The notes under the pieces: generated by a model | Seen by the model: the letters and a program-made list of their open reading frames with translations, nothing else | What the model was told of the DNA's origin: nothing | The model's database searches: none | Part shown: positions 25,366 through 32,534 of the stretch, piece by piece | How positions within the stretch are numbered: position 1 is the stretch's first letter | Layout of the letters: each line of letters opens with the position of its first letter | Origin: an uncultured Prevotellaceae bacterium | GTDB taxonomy: Bacteria; Bacteroidota; Bacteroidia; Bacteroidales; Bacteroidaceae | Reading direction: 5' to 3' | NCBI GenBank assembly: GCA_902786665.1 | Contig: CADADN010000030.1 | Location: forward strand, 1 to 43,743 | Length of the DNA: 43,743 nt | Translations under genes and position numbers: made by a program

Positions 25366-25554
25366 GGTTCACTCGCCGCAATCTACGACGTGTTCAAGCC
25401 CTTCCAGATAGGCTGCAAGGTCGAGAACCTCTGGAACGTCGGGGTGTCCGACGGGAATCCCTACGAAAACTCACTCTGCCGCATCACGCGAGAGCCGCTG
25501 ATACGAAAACAGCAGAGGAAGCCCTCTCGCCAACGAAAATCCTACGGGCAATAA
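25366..25554 (+). pseudogene. C-terminal remnant of a broken gene
   Basis: An open frame of 62 codons reads GSLAAIYDVFKPFQIGCKV, continues ENLWNVGVSDGNPYENSLCRIT and ends in a basic tail before TAA at 25552-25554. The codon use and composition look like real coding sequence, but there is no start codon near 25366 and no upstream part of the protein. This is probably the 3' end of a gene left after a deletion or element excision. The pattern is reminiscent of small proteins of Bacteroidota conjugative elements, but I cannot name the family. It marks the edge of an AT-rich island between the two sigma modules. Confidence 0.55.
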
Positions 25555-25580
25555 AGTCCCCACCAAGACTATTTTCGTTG

Positions 25581-25625
25581 TTCTCGCGCAATTTTTGAGA
25601 AAAATAACTCGGAATTGCGCGAGAA
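25581..25625. promoter_or_regulatory. Operator-like 13-bp inverted repeat
   Basis: TTCTCGCGCAATT (25581-25593) and AATTGCGCGAGAA (25613-25625) form a perfect 13-bp inverted repeat with a 19-base spacer. It ends two bases before the TTTG of the promoter of the small gene at 25720, a position suited to a regulator that controls that promoter. An RNA hairpin is the alternative. Confidence 0.6.
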
Positions 25626-25627
25626 TG

Positions 25628-25659
25628 TTTGGAAAATTCAAAACTATTGACTAACTTTG
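25628..25659 (+). promoter_or_regulatory. Promoter of the small gene at 25720
   Basis: TTTG (25628-25631), 20 bases and TAACTTTG (25652-25659) fit the Bacteroidota consensus. The start codon is about 60 bases downstream. Confidence 0.68.
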
Positions 25660-25719
25660 TCCTAAAGAAGCAGAACTTTCGAATAACTTTGCAAAACATT
25701 CAATAGAATAGAAAGGAAA

Positions 25720-25956
25720 ATGGAATACAAGGATGTAACAAAAAAAATGGTCGGAATTGCGAGGCAAGCATATCCGGGCAATAACATTAAAAAGGTTTTA
25801 CAAATTGGTGTTGTGGATGGTCGCACTATCTATTTTGCCATTGGGAGAGGTGGTAAGGTAGGCATATCCCGTAAATTCTATATTAAAGAAGACGGAACTG
25901 TTCATAAATTGGATATAGAGGAACAGGCTCAAATAGCATCGATATTACGGGTATAA
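25720..25956 (+). CDS. Small protein of unknown function in the AT-rich island
   Basis: The protein has 78 residues, is basic, with no signal peptide or membrane segment: MEYKDVTKKMVGIARQAYPG, then a likely beta-rich part (VLQIGVVDGRTIYFAIGRGG, ISRKFYIKEDGTVHKL) and a short helix at the end. I do not recognise the family. It has a well-placed promoter (25628-25659) preceded by a 13-bp palindrome, which supports it as a real, regulated gene. Its last 12 bases overlap the convergent gene 25945-26319. Both genes are visibly more AT-rich than their neighbours, a sign of horizontal transfer. Accessory roles such as a toxin-antitoxin or phage-related gene are possible but not supported by a motif. 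Confidence 0.6.
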   Translation: MEYKDVTKKMVGIARQAYPGNNIKKVLQIGVVDGRTIYFAIGRGGKVGISRKFYIKEDGTVHKLDIEEQAQIASILRV

Positions 25957-26319
25957 TTCGATAACTTTAGACAGGTACTTATTTCGAGTGTTTATTAGGA
26001 GATTGTCTAAACGAAGTATTTCCAAACCCATATTTTCTATTTCTGCTATTTGCAAAATTGATTTTAGATTGCAGAAAGTATTTCCTTGTTCGTCATGAAT
26101 GAGCAGTTTTCCACCAATTCGTTCCATATATACGATGTGACCTTCTACTTCGCCCCATTTAATAACTTTGTTCTTGTACAACTGATAACTTTCATTATCT
26201 GTCCATGCAAGCGAATACCGCGTCCCTTCGGCTTTCGTCAATTCATTCACCCTCTTTATTAGCTGAGCATATATTTGCTCTTGGTCTCTGCTCTTCGTCT
26301 CCGTTTTCAAAATTTGCAA
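25945..26319 (-). CDS. Unknown protein, convergent to 25720 and with an unclear start
   Basis: The readable product has 124 residues, no signal peptide, with helical stretches (QEQIYAQLIKRVNELTKAEG, LKSILQIAEIENMGLEILRL) around a beta-rich centre (GHIVYMERIGGKLLIHDEQG). I do not recognise the family. The first possible start is a TTG at 26319; there is no ATG in frame. The frame stays open for about 39 more codons upstream (to a stop at 26437-26439), and that part is very lysine-rich (KKRNKKARK, SKKKTQAFLKKGKK). The true start may therefore be an unusual codon further upstream, or the gene may have lost its 5' end. It overlaps the convergent gene by 12 bases. Confidence 0.5.
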   Translation of the reverse strand: MQILKTETKSRDQEQIYAQLIKRVNELTKAEGTRYSLAWTDNESYQLYKNKVIKWGEVEGHIVYMERIGGKLLIHDEQGNTFCNLKSILQIAEIENMGLEILRLDNLLINTRNKYLSKVIELYP

Positions 26320-26738
26320 TGACTCACAAAAAGGAAAATTTTTTTTGCCCTTTTTGAGAAACGCTTGCGTTTTTTTCTTACTTACAGCTATTTTTCTTGC
26401 CTTTTTATTTCTTTTTTTTAGCGAAGCGTTTTTTAATTAATTGTTATTCAGATGGATGCAGACTTGTGTATAAAGATCAGCCCTTGAGGGGCGGGGATGT
26501 TGCACTCCGAGTGAGCATCCCGGGGTGTGGACACGGTCTCTTGGCGTAGATTGCTCACCAAATTGCAATCGCACCTTACGAAAATTTACAAAAATCTGAA
26601 CATTTGTTCAGACTTTCACCCTCGGCATCCACTTTCTTGGCTTCACCGAGGGCCTTTTCGTCATATTTGTCGTTATTTTGCCTGTCATTTTTTACTTTAC
26701 CTTTTTCGTTCTCATTCGTGATAAGTATAGGAAACGAT
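26320..26738. other. Intergenic leader of the second sigma module with several dyads
   Basis: No gene is supported apart from the possible 5' extension of the minus-strand gene. Visible structures: AAACGC-TT-GCGTTT followed by T (26359-26375); GGGATG/CATCCC (26494-26499, 26516-26521) with an inner CACT/AGTG; a perfect CTGAACA-TT-TGTTCAG palindrome (26596-26611); and CCCTCGG/CCGAGGG (26619-26625, 26646-26652) followed by CCTTTTC. Confidence 0.5.
26596..26652 (+). promoter_or_regulatory. Palindrome and hairpin upstream of the ECF sigma gene
   Basis: CTGAACATTTGTTCAG (7-bp arms, 2-base centre) may be an operator. CCCTCGG and CCGAGGG enclose a 20-base loop and are followed by CCTTTTC, which could act as a leader terminator or attenuator. 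The sigma start codon lies 87 bases further on. Confidence 0.4.
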
Positions 26739-27239
26739 ATGCATAACGACTTCATACAATTAGCGACGGCGATTCGCCCAAGGCTCATTTCCCTGTGCCG
26801 GAGTTTCTTCGACCGACAGGAACTGGCCTGCGATGCCGAGGATGCCGTGCAGGAAACACTGCTGCGGCTATGGCTGATGCATGAAAGACTGAGGATGTAT
26901 CACAATCCTGAGACCCTGGCCATCAAAATCGCCAAGAACGTTTGCATAGACATGCTGAAGAAAGCCTGCTCTCAGCATGAACCTTTGGAAGACGGCATCG
27001 TCGTGTTTGCGCCATTGCAAACCGACCATCAAGCCATCTTACACGATACAGAGAGAATCATCGGCCAGGCGATGAAGAAATTGTCTGGAACGCAATGCAG
27101 GATGCTCGTCATGAGGAGTGAAGGTATGACGATGGAGGAAATCGCCGCTGCTTGTGGCACGACACCTGCTAGTGCAAAAACCATGGTTTGCACTGCCAGG
27201 AAACAACTGATGACAACTATCAATATAAGGAGGAAATGA
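26739..27239 (+). CDS. ECF RNA polymerase sigma factor (module 2)
   Basis: The protein has 166 residues. Region 2 (about 15-75) includes ACDAEDAVQETLLRLWLMHERL and the segment NPETLAIKIAKNVCIDMLKKA. Region 4 (about 105-160) includes KLSGTQCRMLVMRSEGMTMEEIAAACG and the helix-turn-helix ending TPASAKTMVCTARKQL. The start MHNDFIQLAT at 26739 was chosen because the in-frame upstream extension is a hydrophobic, Phe/Ser-rich string unlike any sigma factor. The membrane protein gene follows after one base. The sequence differs clearly from the sigma factor of module 1, so the two systems probably read different promoters. Confidence 0.87.
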   Translation: MHNDFIQLATAIRPRLISLCRSFFDRQELACDAEDAVQETLLRLWLMHERLRMYHNPETLAIKIAKNVCIDMLKKACSQHEPLEDGIVVFAPLQTDHQAILHDTERIIGQAMKKLSGTQCRMLVMRSEGMTMEEIAAACGTTPASAKTMVCTARKQLMTTINIRRK

Positions 27240-27240
27240 A

Positions 27241-28341
27241 ATGACAGACCTGAACGACAAGAAGAAACGACACGAACTCATCCGTCGTTATCTGGAAGCA
27301 GAGACCACCATTGAGGAGGAGCGTCAACTCCTGGAATACTTCATGCATGCGGAGGAGGAACTCACTCCTGAAGAGGAGGATGTGAGGCTCGTCATCCTTT
27401 CCACCAACTGGCATGTCGAGGTGAACGGGTTGAATGACGAAAAGGAGGCTGAATTCGACAAGATGATGAAGAGGGACACTGTTGATTGGAAATCACACAA
27501 GATTCCATCCAATATGTCATGGGCGTTCTCGGTGGTTGCCGCCCTCATACTTGCCTTATGCCTGATAACCAAGGGAACGATGAAAGAAACTCCCGCATCG
27601 CAACAATATGCAATGAAAACAACCACGACATCCCCCACTAACGGACAGACATCCTTAAAGGAACAATCGCAACAAAAGGAAAGAGAAACGGAATTCCAAA
27701 TGACCATGGTGGAAGAAGGGAACACGGCGCAAAAATCGATGACGTTGGTTGGCGACAAGGACATTCAAGAACCCAACATTCCCATAAGGGAGGACAACAA
27801 ACAAGTGGCGGCAATGATTGAACCATCAGAAATGGAAACGCCTAACACATCAGTAGCATTTACGGCGACGGCAGGAGATGATGGGATGGGCAAGCGATAC
27901 CCTTTGAATGTCACTGCCGCCAATTACAACGGGGAACAAAAAGGCGGCAATCATCTTGCGCCTTCCGGAAACATCACTTTCACCACCAAGACCAATCCAA
28001 ACAACGAAGCCTCGCACTTTGTCGTGGTCAATATAGGGAATGGCGTAAGGATGCTCTATTCAGAGATGCAGGATGACTCCGTCATCTATATCGTTGATGG
28101 GAAAAGAGTGAGCAAGGAAGCCGCAAACCGTATTTCACCGAATTGCATCAAGGAAAAGCGAAGGCTGAAAAGAGGCACAGCCGATGCCATCAAGGAAACC
28201 CCGGAAGGACTTACCCATGACATCATTCTGATTACGACAAAACGCTCGGATGCCAATGGAGAGGAACACTCCTTGGCACCTCGCAAAGACACCCCGTTGG
28301 CTTCCGAGGATGACACGAGAACAGGCATATGCTTTCTATGA
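27241..28341 (+). CDS. Anti-sigma-like membrane protein with TonB-plug-like C-terminus
   Basis: The protein has 366 residues. The cytoplasmic part (1-92) holds RYLEAETTIEEERQLLEYF, the same motif as in the module 1 anti-sigma protein. One membrane segment follows (about 93-110), then a long Thr/Ser/Gln/Glu-rich stretch in the periplasm. The C-terminal part (about 275-335: VIYIVDGKRVSKEAANRIS ... HDIILITTK) looks like the plug core of TonB-dependent receptors (YIVDG...I...GvIlITTK), a segment also found as a stand-alone module in some Bacteroidota signalling proteins. The gene starts one base after the sigma gene stop, so it is co-expressed and probably controls that sigma factor. Resemblance to a plug is by eye. 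Confidence 0.72.
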   Translation: MTDLNDKKKRHELIRRYLEAETTIEEERQLLEYFMHAEEELTPEEEDVRLVILSTNWHVEVNGLNDEKEAEFDKMMKRDTVDWKSHKIPSNMSWAFSVVAALILALCLITKGTMKETPASQQYAMKTTTTSPTNGQTSLKEQSQQKERETEFQMTMVEEGNTAQKSMTLVGDKDIQEPNIPIREDNKQVAAMIEPSEMETPNTSVAFTATAGDDGMGKRYPLNVTAANYNGEQKGGNHLAPSGNITFTTKTNPNNEASHFVVVNIGNGVRMLYSEMQDDSVIYIVDGKRVSKEAANRISPNCIKEKRRLKRGTADAIKETPEGLTHDIILITTKRSDANGEEHSLAPRKDTPLASEDDTRTGICFL

Positions 28342-28407
28342 CAACAAATAAGGAAAGAACAAAAATGATGACATCGTTAAACTCTCTCACTAACGTTTCA
28401 TCATGGA

Positions 28408-28440
28408 GCAGCTTCGACGGGATGTCGAGGCTGCTTTTCC
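28408..28440 (+). terminator. Terminator of the second sigma module
   Basis: GCAGCTTCGAC (28408-28418) pairs with GTCGAGGCTGC (28424-28434) with one G-T pair and a 5-base loop. TTTTCC follows. It lies about 67 bases after the anti-sigma stop codon. Confidence 0.7.
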
Positions 28441-28485
28441 TCTCTGTGATGGTTTTACGCCAAAAGGCATGTTGCGGCATATTTT

Positions 28486-28582
28486 CGGACATGCATGAAG
28501 CAAGCCCCTACAGTTGCTACGTTTGCCGCACTGCCATTCTTGGCCGTTTGTACAGATATGCATGAAGCAAGTCCCAACAGTT
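28486..28582 (+). repeat. GGACATGCATGAAG repeat pair
   Basis: GGACATGCATGAAGCAAGCCCCTACAG (from about 28487) and a second version AGATATGCATGAAGCAAGTCCCAACAG (from about 28554) stand about 67 bases apart. Related copies are at 7078-7101 and, inverted, at 22956-22985. Confidence 0.75.
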
Positions 28583-28766
28583 ACAACAAGACCGTTTGGC
28601 GTAGTTGCATACCCCTCCTCTTTAGGGGCGGGTCTACGGAGTTGAGGATGAAAGGAGAATGCGCCGAGCTCATATAGTCCTTTTAGCCCAAAAAGTCCGT
28701 AGACAATTTCTATTTTATGGATATGATTAGTGCATTTGAATGGGTACTTCAGTCAATAATTCGCCT

Positions 28767-28838
28767 ATTCGGGATGACAATGAATCTAATCTTCAATTTT
28801 CAATCTTCAATCTTATAGACCCGCCCCTACGACTTCGA
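28767..28838 (-). repeat. Dispersed mosaic repeat, copy 2 (inverted)
   Basis: ATTCGGGATGACAATGAATCTAAT, then TCAATCTT-type units, then ATAGACCCGCCCCTACGACTTCG form the near-exact reverse complement of 23004-23081, with fewer internal 8-bp units. Confidence 0.85.
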
Positions 28839-28948
28839 AGGAGGATTTGCAACGGGGAGCGACAAATGTTGCAGTTGTTGCGACAGGACTGCCGACTTGC
28901 CTACTTCATTTTTTCTTCTTTTTTGTCTGATTAATCCATTTTTTTGTA

Positions 28949-28956
28949 TATATTTG
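28949..28956 (+). promoter_or_regulatory. -7-type box of the peroxidase-nitroreductase gene
   Basis: TATATTTG lies in a segment of about 46 bases (28938-28983) shared with the region before the flavodoxin gene (31059-31104). No TTTG stands 19 bases before it, so a different or weak upstream element is likely. Confidence 0.5.
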
Positions 28957-29112
28957 CAAGGTCATTTGACAAGTATTGGAAATTTCAGCCTCCCCCTCTG
29001 AGCCAGTGGGGGGATTGGTGGAGTTTGCGCCCCACCCTTTTCCTCACCTCCCACTTTCAAAGTGGACTCAACGATGTTGCAACCCAAAAGTATGACAACC
29101 AACAATACGAAT

Positions 29113-30249
29113 ATGAAAAGACTGTTTTTCTGCCTCATGGCAATGACGAGCGTGCTGATGCTGTCGGCCCAAAGCATTTATGATTTCAAGGTGAAGGACG
29201 ATGTCGGCAAGGAAGTATCCCTCTCCGACTACAAGGGGAAAGTGCTGCTCATCGTCAACACCGCCACACGATGTGGATTCACGCCCCAATACAAAGAGTT
29301 GGAGGCCCTCTATGAGAAATACGCCAAGGATGGTTTCGAGATTCTCGACTTCCCTTGCAACCAGTTCGGGCAGCAGGCTCCTGGTACCATTCAGGAGATT
29401 CACCAATTCTGCACGGCCAATTTCAACATCAATTTCCCGCAGTTCGACAAAATCGAGGTGAACGGAGACAACGCACATCCACTCTATGTGTGGCTGAAAT
29501 CCCAGAAGGGATTCGGTGGCTTCGACGTGGCAGATGAGCGGGGCAAGATGATGGACGGGATGCTCCGCAGGCAGGATGCCGAGTATGACAAGAAATCCGA
29601 CATCAAATGGAACTTCACCAAGTTCCTTGTCAACCGCGACGGACAGGTCGTCAAGCGCTACGAACCGACGGACAAGATGAGCGACGTAGAAGCCGACGTG
29701 CTGATGGAAGCCAACCCTGTGCTGAGCAACATCATGACACGGCGCTCCGTCCGCAAATACCTCGACAAGCCCGTGGAGCATGAGAAGTTGGAGGTCGTCG
29801 TACGTGCCGGCATCAACGCACCGAGCGGGATGAACCGCCAGCCGTGGATTGTAAGGGTGGTGGAAGACCAGAAGTTGATAGCCGAAGTGACCGAGATTTA
29901 CAAGCAGGAGAATGCCGAACAGGTGAATCGCGACAAGGATTTCAAAAACATGTTCCGCAATGCCCCGAACCTCATCTGCGTCTGCACACCGGCAAATGGC
30001 GGCGGCGAACTGGATGCCGGATTGCTGGGAGAGAACATCATGCTTGCCGCACAGTCCATGGGACTTGGCACCTGTTGCCTCGGTGGTCCTGTGAGATGGC
30101 TCGTAGCCAGCGAAAAGGCGAAGTTCTTCATCGACCGCCTCGACATCCCTGCCGACTACAAACTCAACTACATCATCGCCATCGGCTATCCCGATGAGCA
30201 ACCGGCAGCAAAGCCCCGTGATGCTTCCAAGGTGAAGTACATCAAGTGA
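29113..30249 (+). CDS. Exported glutathione peroxidase-nitroreductase fusion protein
   Basis: The protein has 378 residues with a signal peptide (about 1-20, LSAQ). Residues 21-197 form a complete glutathione/thioredoxin peroxidase domain: the reactive Cys54 in NTATRCGFTPQ, FPCNQFGQQAPG with Gln88, and WNFTKFLV with Trp166-Asn167 make the known Cys-Gln-Trp-Asn set. Residues about 200-378 form a nitroreductase-family flavoprotein domain beginning NPVLSNIMTRRSVRKYLDKP, with SGMNRQPW and LGTCCLGG. The peroxidase part reduces hydroperoxides and the second part is expected to bind FMN and use NAD(P)H. The start at 29113 was chosen for the signal peptide. Joining the two domains in one exported protein is unusual. 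The electron source outside the cytoplasm is unclear. Confidence 0.87.
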   Translation: MKRLFFCLMAMTSVLMLSAQSIYDFKVKDDVGKEVSLSDYKGKVLLIVNTATRCGFTPQYKELEALYEKYAKDGFEILDFPCNQFGQQAPGTIQEIHQFCTANFNINFPQFDKIEVNGDNAHPLYVWLKSQKGFGGFDVADERGKMMDGMLRRQDAEYDKKSDIKWNFTKFLVNRDGQVVKRYEPTDKMSDVEADVLMEANPVLSNIMTRRSVRKYLDKPVEHEKLEVVVRAGINAPSGMNRQPWIVRVVEDQKLIAEVTEIYKQENAEQVNRDKDFKNMFRNAPNLICVCTPANGGGELDAGLLGENIMLAAQSMGLGTCCLGGPVRWLVASEKAKFFIDRLDIPADYKLNYIIAIGYPDEQPAAKPRDASKVKYIK

Positions 30250-30302
30250 ACGTCCTTGCCAGCCCTCTTTCAAGGCCAATGCACCATTGAAAACAAGTTG
30301 TC

Positions 30303-30983
30303 GTGGACATCAAGCATTTCTTTTTGGAAAAAGGCCGGGGGGAGGCGTTGATCCTCCTCCATGGCAATGGTGAAAGCAGCGACTATTTCCAAGGGCAGAT
30401 GGATGAGTTTGCCCGATATTATCGCGTCCTTGCCATTGACACCAGGGGGCACGGGAAGACACCCAGGGGCGAGGCACCATTCACCATCAGGCAGTTTGCC
30501 GACGACCTCCTGGGCTTCATGGATGCACACCAAATAGGAAAGGCCCATCTGCTTGGCTTCTCCGACGGAGGCAACATCGCCATGGTCTTTGCCATGAAAC
30601 ATCCTGGTCGTGTGAACCGACTGATACTCAATGGAGCCAACCTTGATGCAAAAGGGGTGAAACGCTCTGTGCAAATCCCCATCGAGATGGGTTACAGAAT
30701 CGCGAGCATGTTTGCGAGGATGAGCAAGTCTGCCAAACAAAACGCAGAGATGCTGGGACTGATGGTCAACGACCCCAACGTGCTGCCGGAAGAACTTCGT
30801 GGCATTCAGGCAAAGACATTGGTTGTCGCCGGAACCAAGGACATGATCAAGGAGGAGCATACACGACTGATAGCCCGCAACATCCCTGACGCCCGACTCG
30901 CTTTCATCAAGGGGAACCACTTTGTCGCCAACAAATGTCCACATACTTTCAATCGCATAGTGCTTGAGTTCTTGAAAGAATGA
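30303..30983 (+). CDS. Alpha/beta hydrolase
   Basis: The protein has 226 residues and is cytoplasmic (no signal). It has the alpha/beta hydrolase fold: oxyanion motif LLHGNGES (from 18), nucleophile Ser87 in GFSDGGN, likely acid Asp180 in VAGTKDMI and His206 in KGNHFV. The start is a GTG at 30303; the frame is closed by a TGA at 30288-30290 and no ATG lies between. It begins 53 bases after the peroxidase-nitroreductase stop and may be co-transcribed with it. A hairpin at 30988-31017 ends the unit. The substrate is unknown; small esters or lactones are typical for this family. Confidence 0.82.
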   Translation: MDIKHFFLEKGRGEALILLHGNGESSDYFQGQMDEFARYYRVLAIDTRGHGKTPRGEAPFTIRQFADDLLGFMDAHQIGKAHLLGFSDGGNIAMVFAMKHPGRVNRLILNGANLDAKGVKRSVQIPIEMGYRIASMFARMSKSAKQNAEMLGLMVNDPNVLPEELRGIQAKTLVVAGTKDMIKEEHTRLIARNIPDARLAFIKGNHFVANKCPHTFNRIVLEFLKE

Positions 30984-30987
30984 ACAA

Positions 30988-31017
30988 GGGAGCGCGGGCG
31001 TCCTCGCCTGCGCTCCC
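30988..31017 (+). terminator. Terminator-like hairpin after the hydrolase gene
   Basis: GGGAGCG and CGCTCCC (30988-30994 and 31011-31017) enclose an inner GGCG/CGCC pair. It starts right after the hydrolase stop codon. The same GGGAGCGCGGGCG core recurs inverted at 35776-35795, so it may also be a dispersed repeat. A T-run (ATTTTTTC) comes about 12 bases later. Confidence 0.6.
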
Positions 31018-31069
31018 CCAAATGGCGACATTTTTTCTATCTTCCGGCTCATCAATCGATTTTTTTGCT

Positions 31070-31077
31070 TAAATTTG
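31070..31077 (+). promoter_or_regulatory. -7-type box of the flavodoxin gene
   Basis: TAAATTTG sits in a segment (31059-31104) that matches the region before the peroxidase-nitroreductase gene: a T-run, TTTGCAAGG, then CAAGTATTGGAA. This suggests common control of the two genes. Confidence 0.5.
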
Positions 31078-31160
31078 CAAGGCCGTTGGGCAAGTATTGG
31101 AATCTGGCCTTACCTTGAAGGAAACGAAAGGAAAGAAACACATCATCAAACCATACAACT

Positions 31161-31742
31161 ATGAAGAAAATCTTATTTATCATGGCGGCAGTGCTGGCAA
31201 TCGGCCTCGCTGCATGCTCACAAGGAAACAAGGGCAAAGAGAACAAAGAAAACACGGAGAACAAGGACACGAAGAAAACATTGGTTGCCTATTTCTCCGC
31301 GTCAGGCGTGACGAAGGGCGTTGCCCAACAGTTGGCTGAGGTGACAGGCGCCGACCTGCACGAAATCAAGCCGGAACAGCCTTACACGGAAGCCGACCTC
31401 GACTGGCACAACAAGCAGAGTCGCTCGTCTGTTGAGATGCAGGACAAATCATCCCGACCCGCGATTACAGGCAAACTGGAGAACATGGCTGACTACGAAG
31501 TCATTTATGTCGGCTTCCCCATCTGGTGGTACACCTGCCCCACGATTGTCAACACCTTCATGGAGGCATACGATTTCAAGGGCAAGACCGTCATCCCCTT
31601 TGCCACCTCTGGCGGCAGCAACATCGACAAGGCATGCGAAGACCTGAAAGCCGCCTACCCCGACGTCAACTGGAAAGAGGGCAAGCTCCTCAACGGCATC
31701 ACAAAGAAAGATTTGGAGGATTGGGTGAAAGCCATCGAATAA
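31161..31742 (+). CDS. Flavodoxin-like lipoprotein
   Basis: The protein has 193 residues with a lipobox (LAAC, Cys19) and a charged linker rich in Lys, Glu and Asn. The flavodoxin fold follows from about residue 40: the phosphate-binding loop YFSASGVTK, the motif [11 protein letters not shown] and FATSGGSNI, as in flavodoxins of the Flavodoxin_4 type. It should bind FMN and carry electrons, or act as a quinone/flavin reductase, at the outer face of a membrane. Its upstream region shares about 46 bases with that of the peroxidase-nitroreductase fusion, so the exported flavodoxin is a candidate partner for that enzyme. This link is inference. Confidence 0.87.
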   Translation: MKKILFIMAAVLAIGLAACSQGNKGKENKENTENKDTKKTLVAYFSASGVTKGVAQQLAEVTGADLHEIKPEQPYTEADLDWHNKQSRSSVEMQDKSSRPAITGKLENMADYEVIYVGFPIWWYTCPTIVNTFMEAYDFKGKTVIPFATSGGSNIDKACEDLKAAYPDVNWKEGKLLNGITKKDLEDWVKAIE

Positions 31743-31793
31743 TGGTTTGAACCATTATGAAGAGGACCATCAACGCGTCAAATCAAAATTGAT

Positions 31794-32534
31794 ATGAATA
31801 TGAACAAGCCCCTTTTAGCCTTGTTAGGTATCAGTTTTATGTTTGCAGCTTGTCAAAAACAAGAACAAAAGGCATCAGACATGGAATTTTCAGACGATGT
31901 CAAGGTGGCGCTTGCCGATAGCGGCCACATCATATTAGACAGCCTCCAGTGGACGAGGAGCCCTCAGTCTTGCGACATCAAAGGCGACACCATCCGCATC
32001 ACCACGGCACCGCACACCGACCTGTGGCAGCGCACCTACTATCACTTCCAGAACGACAACGCCCCGGTGCTGCAGATGAAGACACGGGAGAAGTTCTTCA
32101 GCTTCGTGGTCAAGACCGATTTCACCCAAAGCCATCACCGTTTCGACCAGTGCGGCATCGTGATGTATCTTGACAGTGCGAATTGGCTGAAAGGCTCCGT
32201 AGAGTACGAGAACGAGGAGTTTCAACATCTGGGAAGCGTGGTGACCAACAATGGTTACTCCGACTGGGCAACGACAGCCATTCCCGCTGATGTCAAGACC
32301 ATGTGGTATCGCTTCTCCCGCAGGGAGGACGATTATTGCATCGAATGCTCCAAAGATGGTGTGAAATTCAGCCAAATGCGCATTTGTCACATGCAAGCAG
32401 GAGCAGAGGAAATCCGTTTTGGCATCTATGCATGTTCTCCCGAAGAGTCGTCGTTTACGGCTGTCTTTTCAGATATGAAAGTCACCGAGTGCATGTGGGC
32501 GGCACACGACGGGCAACAACCTGACAAGGAATAA
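31794..32534 (+). CDS. DUF1349 lipoprotein
   Basis: The protein has 246 residues with a lipobox (FAAC, Cys20). The rest matches the DUF1349 / YesU-like family, a concanavalin A-type beta-sandwich: FFSFVVKTDF, DQCGIVMYLDSANWLKGSVEYEN and VVTNNGYSDWATT are typical. Members are often linked to carbohydrate binding or breakdown, but a catalytic role is not established. The gene follows the flavodoxin gene by 51 bases and may share its transcript. ATG codons at 31794 and 31800 are both possible; the first is used here. A 9-bp tandem repeat begins directly after the stop codon. Confidence 0.82.
   Translation: MNMNKPLLALLGISFMFAACQKQEQKASDMEFSDDVKVALADSGHIILDSLQWTRSPQSCDIKGDTIRITTAPHTDLWQRTYYHFQNDNAPVLQMKTREKFFSFVVKTDFTQSHHRFDQCGIVMYLDSANWLKGSVEYENEEFQHLGSVVTNNGYSDWATTAIPADVKTMWYRFSRREDDYCIECSKDGVKFSQMRICHMQAGAEEIRFGIYACSPEESSFTAVFSDMKVTECMWAAHDGQQPDKE

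Larger units (their letters stand above)
28342..29112. other. 771-base intergenic region rich in dispersed repeats
   Basis: No gene is supported. It contains the terminator at 28408-28434, two copies of the GGACATGCATGAAG motif (28486-28516 and 28551-28582), the CCCCTACAG...CATTCTTGG block (28505-28543), a GGGGCGGGTCT half-element (about 28624-28634), the 9-bp composite at 28672-28704, the inverse mosaic repeat at 28767-28838 and a -7-type box at 28949-28956. Confidence 0.6.

Noticed and set aside
25484-25699. A 71-codon minus-strand open frame over the promoter and palindrome
   Set aside because: It overlaps the remnant gene and the regulatory region and has a composition that follows from the antisense sequence.
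28329-28677. Short open frames downstream of the second anti-sigma gene
   Set aside because: They run through the terminator and through dispersed repeats and have no protein-like features.
29068-30279. A 403-codon open frame on the minus strand
   Set aside because: It mirrors the peroxidase-nitroreductase gene, whose motifs are unambiguous.
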